The position numbers and the translations under genes were made by a program. From Oscheius dolichura (Eukaryota; Nematoda; Chromadorea; Rhabditida; Rhabditidae): a stretch of DNA of 64,000 nt. Within the stretch, counting starts at the first letter, position 1. Each line of letters begins with the position of its first letter. The notes under the pieces were generated by a model. It had not been told where the DNA came from. It was given only the letters and a program-made list of their open reading frames with translations, and searched no databases. The stretch covers positions 5,208,001-5,272,000 of the forward strand of contig OW051497.1 of NCBI GenBank assembly GCA_932521035.1, in the 5' to 3' direction. Of the stretch, positions 13,101-25,725 are shown in pieces.

Positions 13101-15547
13101 CTACATCATCAATCTCTAGTTATTTGTCGACAGGGAAGGGTATAATTGGATACGTGGAGTTCTGAAGAACAGTTGATATCTCGCAGTGACCACGTGAGTC
13201 AGGCGAGATAGTGTGACTTCCTCCTCTGTTAATAAGGAAATTACGTAGTCGCCCACTCTTGAATCTTTTTAACAACTTGTTCGTTTTGCCATGATAGACG
13301 AATAGGACTTTCTAAACTGGGAACAAATCTTCTCCGGCACTATTTTCGGCGTCATAAACCACAAAGGACAGCGCGGGGAAAGTAGATCATCTTCATTATA
13401 GCGTCTGGGTGGGAGTCTGCCATGATAACAGAGGGCTAACCACTCACATAACTGCAAATTCGGATTTTGATCACTTTGTTAAGCCGTTTTTTTTTCTATG
13501 GCAGTGATGCGAAATCGGGGATAAGTTTGCTTCTTATGAGGCTCGAATATTCATTTTTGATGTATTGTTGTATTTGACAAAACCTGATCTGCAAAGCTCT
13601 GGCGTAGATCAAAGTGGGTGTTGAAAGCTGACCTGATCCTTTGAAATCATCACGGGTGGGTGGTCGCCGATTGCGAGGGGCCAAATAATGCTTGACACAA
13701 AAAATGCTTGCATTGAAAACAAATTAAAGAAAAATGAAATTAGAAGCATTCTTGCAGCTTTTAAAGTACCGCGCTTTCAATTCGTACAGATCGTCGGCGT
13801 TTACCCATTCGAAAAAAAGTCTTTTTTTGGATCGTACTTTAAAGATTGAGACCTAGCAGCGATACAAAGAAATTCTCATCTTCATACAGACAAGTAAGAG
13901 TCAGAATGCCCATTCATAGTTGGTTTGACCAGAAAGAGCAACTTCTCAGTTGAATCCGTACTGTGACGCAGAGCAGTGTCAGCCGAACAGGTGTGTTTGC
14001 TCAGACTACTTTTCGTCAAAGCTTGCCTGACTGTTTATGTTCAATGGAGGTTCTTCCCAATCGCCGTTGAAAGCAAGGAACGTCGGATTGGTTTCCAGAG
14101 ATAAAAAGTGTAAGCGGCTAGATGGTTACTTATAATGAAAAGAATGTAATAAATATTTTTGACCAGACAGAACAGAAGCCATTGTCGGCAATTTAATATG
14201 GGCTGAGTGTTATATAAAAAACAATTCACATCATCTAACGGGGACAAGGTCAATCTCTAATATATTGCCACTGTTGCACAACACAGTCGAAAAGGGTTCA
14301 GTCCAGGGAAGGTTGAATCAGGTGGCGTGAGTCTATATTGGGGTGCCCAATATCCAAATGGACTGTTTACTATTGTGTATTGTTGGAGTCCAAATTTGTT
14401 GCTCTCCCCCACACCACATTTTAACCTTTCAGATCTTTTCACGCATGGGTTAGAAGTCTCATCATAACATGTGATCCTAGCCATCTGCAAGTAAACGCCT
14501 GCGGGGGTTCGCTGCCGGAAATATACGTGCTTGATTCCAGGAGTCAAGGCATTGTGTTGAAAAAAAGAAGTAGCAAAACGTCGATGAAACACGCTGTCGG
14601 AATATCCTTATATAGTCAGGATCCGAGGCAGACGGGATGCCCTACTTCGGTTTCTTTAATGTTCTTGTTTTGTAGCCAGGTGACGGCAAGGTGAAAACGT
14701 AACTGACGTCTTATGAAAACGGGGGCAAAGAAATGTCCAGACTAACAGCTGATCTGAACGGCAATTTATGGCAGTTCAGCTAATTGTCGAAACCCTTGAG
14801 AAACACGCTCGAGAGATTTGGAGAAAGTTACCACTTGTATACTCTTTTGAACTTCTTACAGTGAGCCGTGACTATCCTTCTATTTTGAAGTGGAGGACTA
14901 TTCTGGTAGACAACATGGTACTATTTTCAGCACTACTTTCTTATGAGTATTATGAGCCTCTACCGCATCAGTGTTGACAAGATAGATTGATAGTCGGATT
15001 GAATGTTTGAGCTAAATGCTTACCTCTCTTGGTTCAATATGAATAGTAGCCAATATATCCAAAAAGAGAAACAAGTGCACCTTACAATAATCCGAGCCAA
15101 CGTGGGCAATACTGTTCTTGACGCGGAAGTGGGTGGGCTATCGGAGAAGATTCTAGAAAACGATCAGCTATCAGAAAAGCGTCTCCGCTGCATAAGATAC
15201 TGGAAGGCACTCTGGTATAACTTTTGTAACGTCTTCTCCCGGGCATTAGACTTTAAAGATAATCTTTATTGGATTGAATTATAAGTTATATCACAGGAAA
15301 AAAATCGTTGTATATATGAATGATTTAAGAATAAGGCACAAGTACTCCTACCGCATTCCGTTAGACACATTGCTCTCTTAAAGACGTCTGAGATAGTGGA
15401 ACCAAAGCAGTACTACGAGTACGGGAACTGATAGAAAGGAGAGGGACAACATTGCGAGAACCCCAAAAAATACATCACATAAATATCACATTAAATCCAC
15501 ACTGGCTACAGTTGAATGACAACGAAGCTGAAGACGGAGACTGTCGT

Positions 15548-18275
15548 TTACCACAAGTTTGTATTGCTGCTCCCTAAAATTGATCTTTCTTTATTACACA
15601 CGGAGAGAGCAATACCCTGCTTCTGTTTCTGCATCTCATTCATGGAGATGTTCTGTTTGGCCGGGCTCTTCTTTCCGGCCAGATTATCCAAATCAATCAG
15701 TCCGATTCCTGTTCCAACCCAGGTATTTCCAAGTTTAGCAGCCTGCTGCTTATTTTGAATTGACTCTTCCTAAACATTGTTCATTTATTATTTGCCTGTT
15801 TCCTACAACTGGAGGGTTTGCCGAAATGGGAGCAGCAGCGGCGGTGGTGGGAGTAATTGTCAGATTGGTAGAGAAAAGATCGTCAAGTCCAGAGGATTGC
15901 TGAAGTTTATTGTTAAAGCAGACAAAGGCGCGCCATTGACCCTCGTTAATAGATGTATATATTTGCTCAACACTTTTTAGGTTTGCTAAGGACCCGCTTC
16001 TTTGACCCTATTTGTCCAGACACTAAACTCCAGATGACCGCTCTTCAAACATTTGGGGACAGCCGCACCGAGCCAGCCATTACCATTTTCAGAGGGATCG
16101 AAAATCTCGGGTAAAGACAATGCTATGCAGAATTGTAGCTGACATTAGGTGAGCACACGTCAGAAAACGCGTGACTTCATCGTTTTTATAACCAAATAAA
16201 GAACTTCCAAAATTTTGAATACCTGAGTCACAGGAGGGGCGTTCATGCTACCAAATAGGTCGACATTGTTGGACGAGGGAACAGGGGAGGTGGCGGAAAC
16301 AGCTCCAGAAGAGAGTCCATCGAAGGCATCAAATCCATTGAAACCACCAGAAGAAGATGGGGCAGGTTTAGCTGAACTGGGAACCCCTCCCAGGGAGCCA
16401 AAAATGTCCGTTGTGTCAGTATTTGAGACGGCTGCTGGAGCTGAGTTCCAGTCGACACTGAATATTCAAAGGTGCTAATTTATAAATGTCCTAACTTGAA
16501 ACCAGAAGCTGCTTGAGCGGAGGGAGAATCGATCAGGCCGCCGCCTGAAGGTGGTCGAGGAGGACGGGCAGCCGATGTAGTGGTAACCACAGGAGCAGAG
16601 AAGAAGTCAATTGGGTCAGATGATGAAGAACCGCCGAATGGATCAGACGAAGTGGCTGCCGGCGTCTAAACACATTTTGGTTACAAAGCTAACTGTCACT
16701 ATATACTCGTTGAACAGGTTCTCCGAGACCTAGTAAATCAATGGAAGCTGATGCAGGAGTGGGTTGAGCTGCAGTAGATTTGACTTTGTTTGAAGGAGGG
16801 GGGATAGCAGGCACGTGAACAGGCTTTGATCCACCTGGAGTAAAATGAAGTTCACTTTCGCATCCGAATCCTACCATAGCCGAAATCTGCGAACTTGGCG
16901 GGACTAGGGCTGGAAACGTCCTTCGATCTCGCAGCTGCAAAACTCCCAAATCCATCATCTTCCAGCTCCTGAAATTCATTCGGTCAGAGTGCCCATAAAT
17001 TATAAACAACTGACGTCGTCCTGACGGAATCCCAGTTCTGGCGAATTTGAGCTTTGTCGCGCATCCTCAGGGAATTGGAAGGCGTTGACCTCTTTGCTCG
17101 AATAGTCATCTCTAAAAAACAAGAAGGGAATATTTGAAAACAGGTTCTGTTACTTTTTGGCTTTATCCCAGTCCTCGTCAAAGTCGTCGTAGCGTTTGGA
17201 CGAGCCTGTATTAGATGAACGGGAGATATTGTTTCCTAAATATAGAAATAAATATTAACATTGTTGTGAATAACCATTGCTGCTGATTCCTCTTCCCATA
17301 CGGATATCATCCGAGGTGTACCCTTGATAACGTTCTTTATTGTCGGCTTTTGCCTTTCTTCGCTCTGCCCTCAGCTTATCATCATCATTCAACAGCTCCA
17401 AAATGATGACAACCCTGTGCCGGACTGAAAGATATCCGTAGCTCCAAATTGATCAATATGCCACGTCTTTGTTTTGTTGACGTAGCCGGATAATAAAAAT
17501 ACAAGAAAAACAAAGGAGCCCTCGTCGATTTTTTTTCCAAATTGACCGGAACTAAAGGATCGCAACACATGCCACGCTACCGGACCGAGAGGATTGAACA
17601 ACTGCTGCTCTCCGTGGAAATGAAAAGAAAACAAACGGGAAAAATGTCCTTATTGTTCGCGTTCTTTGTGTAGATTATAAACAATGCTTACTGTTCACTC
17701 CCTGGTCTTTTCCTTTTTCATCCACGTGTTTGTACTGCTCGAGAGTACGCAGTTGAAACATGTGATCGCGAGAGTTGGCAATAACACGCTCGCTACCGTG
17801 TTGGAGTAAGTAATTCAGAAGGGTCAAGCTCTAAAACAAGAAAGATAAAAACAACAGTTTAATTCGAACCTTGTAAACCCTTCTCCAAGCGTACTTATTA
17901 TCCTCGAACATACGTTTCCATAGCATTTCACATACTTGATGAAACCCGTCGTACCTAAACAAAGGAATGGCATAACCTTTCTTGAAAAAAAAGCCTTACT
18001 GAAATGTTAGGTGACAAATTTCCTTCATCTGAGGTCCTGTTGGTCCCCAAGGATCCTCGTTGGTTGCCTCCCGTACTAGATTTTCCGCCTCAGTATAATT
18101 CATCACATAGCCTTGTCTGAAATTAACGATGACTTCGTACACAAACGCGTAATGGCGGCCATAAATATATTTTTTTATCTTACATTTTATCTGTAATTTT
18201 CCTGACTTCATACGTGGATATGTTCGAAGTAACCTGTTTAGTAAGATTAGCTAAACCCGAAAAGAGGTCCGACAT
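15548..18275 (-). CDS. CLINT1: Clathrin interactor 1 / epsinR (ENTH domain)
   Basis: Adaptor that binds phosphoinositides and clathrin/AP-1 in trans-Golgi to endosome traffic. Fourteen exons (18275-18184, 18116-18000, 17954-17870, 17830-17692, 17424-17275, 17235-17154, 17111-17015, 16968-16875, 16834-16707, 16665-16496, 16457-16223, 16138-16007, 15899-15810, 15748-15548) give 603 aa, close to the 625 of human CLINT1. The ENTH domain fills about residues 10-160: NLVREATNEDPWGPTGPQM, WRRVYKSLTLLNYL, HGSERVIANSRDH, KGKDQGVNIR. The disordered tail holds DDFDEDW, several DPF/FGS-type boxes and a conserved C-terminal block (LGNTWVGTGIGLIDLDNLAG). EpsinR is favoured over epsin by VMNYTEAE and the tail. 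The 16138-16007 exon is in phase but weakly supported. An AATAAA lies inside the last exon before the stop, so the exact 3' end is uncertain. Confidence 0.93.
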
Positions 18276-19155
18276 CGTTTACCTGTAAAATAATTGTCAT
18301 TATCGATCGGGATGAAAGTTTTTAAAATGCACCCAACTATAATCATAAAAAAAGATAAGAGAACTGTTCGGCGATTGATTACAGTGTAGATAGATGGGGA
18401 GAATCTGCGCCGTTACCGTAATTCGCCTTCGTGGCAAGAGCCACGCCATGTGCTGCTGCTGCCCGGCGCTACCTGATGGCGGCGCCATTTGACGACTCTA
18501 TTGTCACAAATAGATCATCACAAATCCATATTTTTCACATTTCAAAGTTTATTATTAACAACCTAAAAGCTTTAGGAGGATATTTAGAGAAATTCCTTTT
18601 AGAAAAGGGCGCGCTAGACATAGTGGAAAACAACGGAACGGGTTACATATAGATCTCTTGTCATTAACATTTTCATTGTTCACAATTTACTTTTTTTCTT
18701 TGTTTACAAGATAAAAATGGGGATATCCCTGACTAATTTCACCAAATCCCTTAGGAAAACAAAAAGTTCGCGCAATTGAACGGCGTATTTCACTAGCCGC
18801 GCCACCATCCCGCTAAACCGCTTTAACAAAAACTTCCAATTGACCAGTGGTTCTAATATTTCCCCCACGACCTCTCACTTTTTCACCCTTTGGTTAGTTT
18901 CCACAAAAAAAAGTAATGACCTTTGCCATATGGGCCAGCGGTATCGATCGGTTCGATTGCTGCGCAGTTGGCTAACAATAGGTAACCTAGCCTGAACCAT
19001 TCTTCCTTCCGGTTCCATTACATCGCCTACTTTCTGAGACTTCCTTAATGACCGTCTCTTCTTGTGCCGGGCAAGCGGCCCCGGTCGATAACTCACCTGC
19101 AGAATCTATCAATGCTACAAATTACAGAGCGTCCGTTATTTATTGAGTGCTGCGT
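18276..19155. promoter_or_regulatory. Shared divergent upstream region of CLINT1 and GW182-like genes
   Basis: 880 nt between two divergently transcribed genes. A sequence ending ttttacag lies 10 nt before the CLINT1 ATG and could be a trans- or cis-splice acceptor. No TATA box is seen on either side. Short open frames on both strands here lack any recognisable domain. Confidence 0.4.
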
Positions 19156-22007
19156 ATGTGGAGCGGTCAAGATTCTGCGGACCCTCAGCAACTCTGGGGA
19201 AATCCCGTAAGTTATTCTTTTTCTAATCAGACGGAGACAACCTCAACAAAGGGACTGTGACGTCCTTTTTATGTGTTTTGTTCACTTATTGATCTGTTTG
19301 TCTCACTCAAACTCCGCTTCACAAACGATCTTCGATCTAAGTTATGAGCTGAGCAGAGTTCACAAACGGGGGAACATTGGAATCACAGATGTTCCATTCC
19401 AGTTTACAGTTCACGTTTTTCCCGTCCCCATTATGCATTCACATTTCAGGGTCATAGCCAAAACGCTTGGGCTAATGGCGGCTCTAATCATGGTGGTATG
19501 AATTATCCTTCTCGTCAACAACAGTGGCCAGGTCAAATGTCGATGCCACCAGCCCAACAATGGGGATACCCACAGCAGTCGACTCAATGGCAAATGCAGC
19601 AGCAACAGGTCACTCGATCAATATCGTCCGTACTTTTATCATTTACAGATGGGCTGGCCCAACACACCCAATCCCGGATATGGTGGCTATGAAGAGAAGA
19701 AAGTGCCTAGCAACCGCGGTTCTGGGTACGCTGGGTATGGATATCAGGTCGTTCCACCATCAATGGCACCTCAACCACAACAACAGTCATGGCAGGGTCA
19801 GAGAGATGTGTATCGTATGTTGTCACAGTCCTGTATCTCCGTGGATCTCCGCTAGCCCTTGCCGATGGCTTACCATGTTCTTTCAGAACCCCGTCAACAG
19901 TGGGACACCCCCGGCCGGAACAGTCAGAGTATCGGAACATGGAATCCCAGTGGCGGTGGCGGTGGCGGTGGTAGCGGGAGTGGATCATCTTCTCAGTGGC
20001 AAAACGATTGGCAGAATGTACGAGAATCGGAAGGACCGGGGAATGCCAGTCCCGGGCTGAATCCAAATGTTCGTGTTATTCTAAGGCAGAGCAAGATCTC
20101 CGTTTTAGCTTCCTTTCGATGCTTGGCCAGGGACCGGAGGAGAAGAGGCCAACATTATGTGGCGAGACCCAAAGCCGAAGAAGAAGATACGTGACACCGG
20201 TGTACAGGCTTGGGGAGATCCCACATCACAAATGGTAGATTATATCACATCGTGCAGTACTTTTTCCTCTCAAAGGCTAACCATTTGTTTTTATCAGTTG
20301 CCCTTTGTAGCTGACTTAGAGTGCATGATTTCCAAATGGCTGTGTACGTGACAAGCCATGTTTATCACATAATCCTAATGAGCATATGATTTTCGAAGTA
20401 ATAGTGCTCCAGAGAATAAGACATTTTACCAATTGTATAGTTACAGGACAAGATCCTTCGCTGGAAGGAGGCGGATTATGAGGAATTCCAGAAGGGACCC
20501 AACTCGTCCACTTGGAACCAGGTAATATTCAAGAGACTTTTTTTGCTTAAACTGACAAAAACGCTGCTTTTTGTGTTTAGCTCTTGTTTGGGCTTCTAAA
20601 CGTTAGCTCTTCGCCGGTTGTAGAAGTAAGTGCTGTCGTAAAGGTGCCTTGCATGCTGTCATGTTCTTTCTGGGTCTCATTACACGATTTTTTGTTCCGC
20701 TTCTCTTTTTCTTCTGTTTTGTGTACTCATCGTAGTGAACATGTGGTCTCAATTAAATTAATTTTGACAATTTTACCAGGGAGGAAACCCTTGGGCGGAA
20801 CAATCTGATTCGAGCTGGCCAGCCAATGTATGGGAAAGTTCTGAAGCGGTCTTGGCAGAAGACAACGAGCCACGCGCGGTCCGTGTTTTCCCTAAACTTT
20901 GTTCACAACTAATCATATTGCTACAAAGGGATAAAACTAATCGCTTCACATTTTAGTTACACTTCCCTGAGGACTCCATTCGCGGCTACTGTGGCACCAA
21001 ACTTGATTTTGCTAATGCTGTAAGAGATCATGTAATAAGGAGAAGACGCTCTATTGCAGGGCGGAGACATAAGTGATCCCAATGTCTTTGCGTTGAACAA
21101 CGCTTTCCAACGGGCACTGGCTACTGGTCTACTTCCGAAGAATCTCAGCGCTAACAAGCACCACTTGGACGCCAATCTTAAGCTGATGATCAACAGCCTG
21201 CTTTCAAGGTAACAGAGAATGAATGGATATTAATTGGTCTATTTTTAGAATGGTGAAGGAGGAACAGGCCGAGAACGAACTACAACACATTCAACAGTTG
21301 ATGACACAAGGAGAAGTTCCCTCCACCGTGGCTGTTAGTTTTCTTGTCTTCGTCCGAGCAAAGACCGGTTTCAGCAAGAGTACGAAAGAATCTACGCAGA
21401 CCGTGAATCACTGAAGTTGGAGATCCAAGTGATGTCGGATGAGATCAAGGAAGCCACACAGGGATTCTCATGGCTGCACCAATGGAAAAACCGAAATAGC
21501 AATTCCGGTGACACGCCTGATGGCCTGACGGCTGCTTTACAAAGTCTCGGAATTGAGGATGCTCCTAAGGTGAAATAGCAGATAACCTGAATTTATTTGA
21601 CAATTCAGATACCCAATCCGGCTCCGTGGCAGGAAGGGCCGTCTGCCACTTGGAACGAACCAGCACCGATCTCAATCAACACTGATCTTGAAAGAGTAAT
21701 TCAATGTTATCCTAATAGCTTAATTTTAACTTTAGCCATCACATCTAGACGAAAGCGGCGCTCTTAAGCCAGGCGGACCACAGGAGTTCGTTCCTGGGAA
21801 AAAGTGGGAGTGGCGCGATCCAGCTAAGGTCGCCGAAGACCCAAATGCTACTCCAGGCTCGGTAAAACCATCGTTTGCTTCTCCCAACTGGGGCAATGGC
21901 AGCTGCGACCCCTGGACTGAAAAACCTGAGAAGGTTTTTCACATTCAGCCCTTTATGCGACTCTCTTTCAGAAATCTGGTTCCACCGAGGAGGCTTCCGA
22001 GAAGTGA
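19156..22007 (+). CDS. GW182/TNRC6/AIN-like miRNA silencing protein
   Basis: Scaffold linking Argonaute to poly(A)-binding protein and deadenylases. Fourteen exons (19156-19206, 19450-19608, 19649-19814, 19887-20068, 20109-20234, 20447-20521, 20780-20878, 20957-21019, 21060-21208, 21249-21333, 21375-21569, 21609-21695, 21736-21933, 21972-22007) give 556 aa. The N-terminal half is Gln/Gly/Asn-rich with many isolated Trp (LWGNP, QWPG, QWGYP, MGWPN, TWNPSGG), typical Argonaute hooks. A central IMWRDPKPKKKI...AWGDP and a late EFVPGKKW...DPNATPGSV recall the TNRC6 motif PGVPWKG...DPYVTPGSV. A mid helix (AFQRALATGLLPKNL, LMINSLLSRM) is conserved-looking but I cannot name it. I find no UBA or RRM. 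That, and the length, resembles C. elegans AIN-1/AIN-2 more than vertebrate TNRC6. Confidence 0.85.
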
Positions 22008-25000
22008 AAAGAAACGCATCTCCTGTGCAAAATCCAATTTACGTCGTTTTTGTGTATTGTTTCGTGTCAAAATGATATCTCTACAAAAGTACATAATTTC
22101 TTTCGTCAATTACATTAGTCTCCATCTGGTTATTTCGCAAGAATGCTGGTAGTATTGTCTATTGAATGTCAGCTGCAATTTGTGTTATGCGAGTTTACGA
22201 AGTTGTGTACTGCCATCGATATTTGATATTCCGTTATCTGTTGTGTCTATTCTTCTCCTCACCCTCTATCTCTTACTTACTCAACGCGGTTCAACGAAGT
22301 GGGTCGCAATTTACACTAGCACACCACAGATATGTTCAGATTGTAAATAAATGTCTTGTGATTACCTTGTGCCTTCACTGCATCCGCATGATGAGGAATG
22401 CCATCTCAGTCAGTGTAACGGTCCTCCACACGAGCTTCTCTAAAAACACGTAGTTGCACTGCATCCCATATGTATGATAACGATACAATGCAGTCAAAAG
22501 GGTGGAAACAACAACGTCATAGGCAGTGTGAGTGTAGTAGAAACAATATAATCAGCCCCGACTCTTCTTGCTGGAGATTTTCATCTTTTCAACGGTGATA
22601 TTCTCCAAGTGTTCCAAACGGAAAATAAATTATTTAATATATTTGTTTAAGAAAATTTAATTCGGTACACATAAAGTACAATTCTCAAAGAGAAAAATAG
22701 AATATTTATAGAAACGGATCACTGTTCAGATACGTGTGAAGCCGTCCATCTGCCATTATTAGAAAGGAGCTGTGAATTAGTCCAAATTCATCAACACTTT
22801 TACGTCACTCAAGACGCTCCTCATATTAACAGGAAGCCAAATGATCAGAGACAGTCCTACGCGGAAAGCTATCTTCCTGTAAACAAGCAACCATTCCGAC
22901 CCACCTTTTTTGTGTTTCGTGATGGATTGTTCAGCATCTGTACGCGACAACTAATAGATTCTTAGATTGGATCAATGTCGTCACTCGGGGGTTACTGGTC
23001 TGTTATTTAATAAAACTTCGCAGAATTAGAATATAATTGAGACCTAGATCGTCGTCATTTCCCCATTACCCCCGCTTCTATATTTACTTATAATTCTTTC
23101 CTTTCCCTTCATCTTGAACTCTGCTGTGCCCCCGAGCTAACCCCCACGCTTTATTCATCAAGGTCCGAGAATAGGACATCCACCCACAAAAATATCCGAC
23201 GCCCCCAGGTTCGCGTCATTTCGCTCATGGGCCACACCGCTTGTGTCAATATAGAAAAAAAACTGCTCCCATTGCTAAACAGATAAAGAGCATGTTGTGA
23301 CCAATACGGAAGTATCTGGAGCCCCCTCATCCATGCCATATTTCGACATTGACACCACAAACCTTGAAGGACACAATAAGAATGACTATGAGTCACAAGC
23401 TGGTTAAGATACGTCACTGTTGGTGACGCCACAGCCGGATTTCAACTGTTTATACTGTTAGGAGAAAGCACTGACTGTACAGTAGCGACACAGACATCAC
23501 CCCCTGGTTTAATTGTCATGAAAAATGCCTGGAACATCATGACGGTGACATGGTGCTGACGTCAAGAAAACTGCTCCCCTGTGACATTCGAGACCCCAGC
23601 GGATCCTTTTTTTGGGAGATGGTCAGGCAGGACAGGATGTCCCTATCGTGGGTTGTACTAGCAAAAGCCTGGGATATATAGCACTCCAGCACCTTTGCTT
23701 AGTACAATCTACGTGTTAGGACAGACGAAAGGGGGCGAATGGTAGGGCGGTGAGGGAGAGAAGGTTCTAGTGTAGGGTCATGAATGTTGCAAAGCGTCAC
23801 GGGCAAAAAGAAAGAGAGATAACGCAGATTAGCGCTAAGAACATTACAGAGAAAAAGTCTGGTGAGGCGTGCTGTGCCCTCGGTCATCTTTGAAATGGGG
23901 CCACTGCTGCTGCCACTGACCGGCTGAGGAGGAAGAGACAAACAAGCGAGTGATAATATTTTGCTGTCATGGGTACCTCACGTGTATAACAATCGGAACA
24001 AGGAGGAAAAGCAGCAGAATCTGAAGAGTGCCAAGAAGTCATATGACTGACTCAGCCACGAGTGTCCTCCTCCCCAGTGGTGAAATTTTTACGGATTTCG
24101 AAACGAAAGGAAACGCAAGGTGTCAACAGTGAAAATTGTCATCAAAACAGTGGAGAACGGCTGAGCATTAAATGACTTGGTCTTTTAAATAAGAAGTATT
24201 GTTATATTGAGTATAAAAAATGACAGAGGTAATAGAGGAACTCACCTGGTTGACCACTAGAAATACAGCAGCGAGACACTGGCTTATGGGAAAAGGGGTG
24301 GGCCCAAAATTCCATAGAGTCAGAAGTCAACAAGCCCGAGGTGGAGGAGTCGCCGGGAATGCCACTATCTGCTGGGACAGGGGTTATATACCGTTGGGTT
24401 TGGTGAGTCAACCCACGCCCCCGGCGGCAGGCCGCATCTTGCGAAATAGCGCTCCCGCCCGAGAGACCCCAAGGGGTGCATGTTTTAGTGAAGCTGAATC
24501 ACAGTGTGTTCCGAAGTGAGTATGGGGAATAGGTCAGCGTCTGTGGGAGCTGTGAACGCATCTTCAGATTCTGCATTTTTCGAGAGGGGATGGTCAAGAA
24601 AATTTCAAGGACACATTTGTTTTTTGACGACACCTTCGCCGAATGGACTTTGTAGTAACTTCCTCGACTGGGCCGAAATTCGAATCCTTTTTCTGTTGAT
24701 AACTGGTCCGTATCATAACAACTTCCGTTGCTTTTGGCGTCTACCTGGCGCCGAAACAGAATAGTCATGACCATAGTTCCGTCCCGAATGAGTGAGTCTA
24801 TTCTCCACCTTGAAATCTCGCTTTCCTCATCTTAGTCTCAACGCGATCGTAAACATTAGTAGTGACTCACGAGCTGGGCCATTTCGTCAGGTCCACAATG
24901 CATTCAGGATCTCTTCCCCCGTTCGAACTTTTAATCCGCTTCCTCAACACCCCACGCCATTCTCCGCGATTACGTAAAACTGAGCAGATTTACTACGTCT

Positions 25001-25725
25001 TCACAGGAAATAAACAAGCCCTGAGGGGGCTGTGATAATTTCGAGCGTCAAAAACAACTGTGTGGGCCGTGCGTGAGCGAGCTAATTGGATAACATTGGA
25101 CGAATTTCACTGACGTATATAGAGGCTATTGTCTGTCTGGCGTGGGTGGGCTGTGGGGGTAGACCTGTCAAACACCTTTTTTAATTGTATAGGCCCCTGA
25201 TGTGCCAACTTATAAAATTACATACAAATAGACCGATCATCTCGTAAAATTTCAAAGTAAACCCACGCACAATTAGCTTTGAATGAAAGCAGATGGGCAG
25301 ACCGGCGTCATCCTCCCGTTAGGTGATCCTGTGGCAATTATCAATGGGAACAGCAGGAGGACGCTACGTCTACTCTTGCTCAAGATGACCAAGTTATTAG
25401 CGGTTATAAAATGTCTGGGCAGGAGAGTCGCACGGAGGAGGAATATGGATAACAAGGGCTCCGAGTAAAAAACAAAGCTTTTAAAGTAGGACTTTATAAC
25501 CGTTGATTGCTATCGATTAGGCACTGCTCGACTGTTTGCTAAATGTTGAGGTCATGGAAATGGACAGTGCCCACTCGAGATAAGATTGGTAGATTTCGCC
25601 ACCAACTTTCGTCCATCGCTTTCCTTCTTGTAGATTCTTTGCAAATTGAAGCACATCTGTTGCTCAGACATTCTCGCCGAGGGCAGTAAACCCCCGAAAT
25701 TGACCAGCTGTGTTCTTAGTTCGAA
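22008..25725. other. Gene-poor region
   Basis: No coding sequence I can support. Isolated TATA-like strings occur on the plus strand (23670 GATATATAG, 24382 TTATATACC), but no open frame downstream of them shows a signal peptide, domain or splice pattern. Confidence 0.45.

Larger units (their letters stand above)
8855..15547. other. Long gene-poor region
   Basis: About 6.7 kb with only short random-looking open frames on both strands and no family I recognise. It holds small repeats: a 21-bp duplication at 9621-9682, a TAAACC-like run near 10025-10050, a hairpin at 10120-10158, and a triplicated 'agaactttgc' unit near 12242-12265. It may hold distal regulatory DNA or non-coding RNA that cannot be seen from sequence alone. 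Confidence 0.5.

Noticed and set aside
14257-14592. 111-codon minus-strand open frame
   Set aside because: No recognisable motif and mixed composition; no neighbouring exon-like blocks.
18875-19096. 73-codon basic minus-strand frame near the GW182-like gene
   Set aside because: Its ATG lies within a gtgag-like context and nothing upstream or downstream joins it; probably chance in a promoter region.
23660-23700. TATA-like GATATATAG as a gene promoter
   Set aside because: No open frame with a plausible start or exon pattern follows within several hundred bases.
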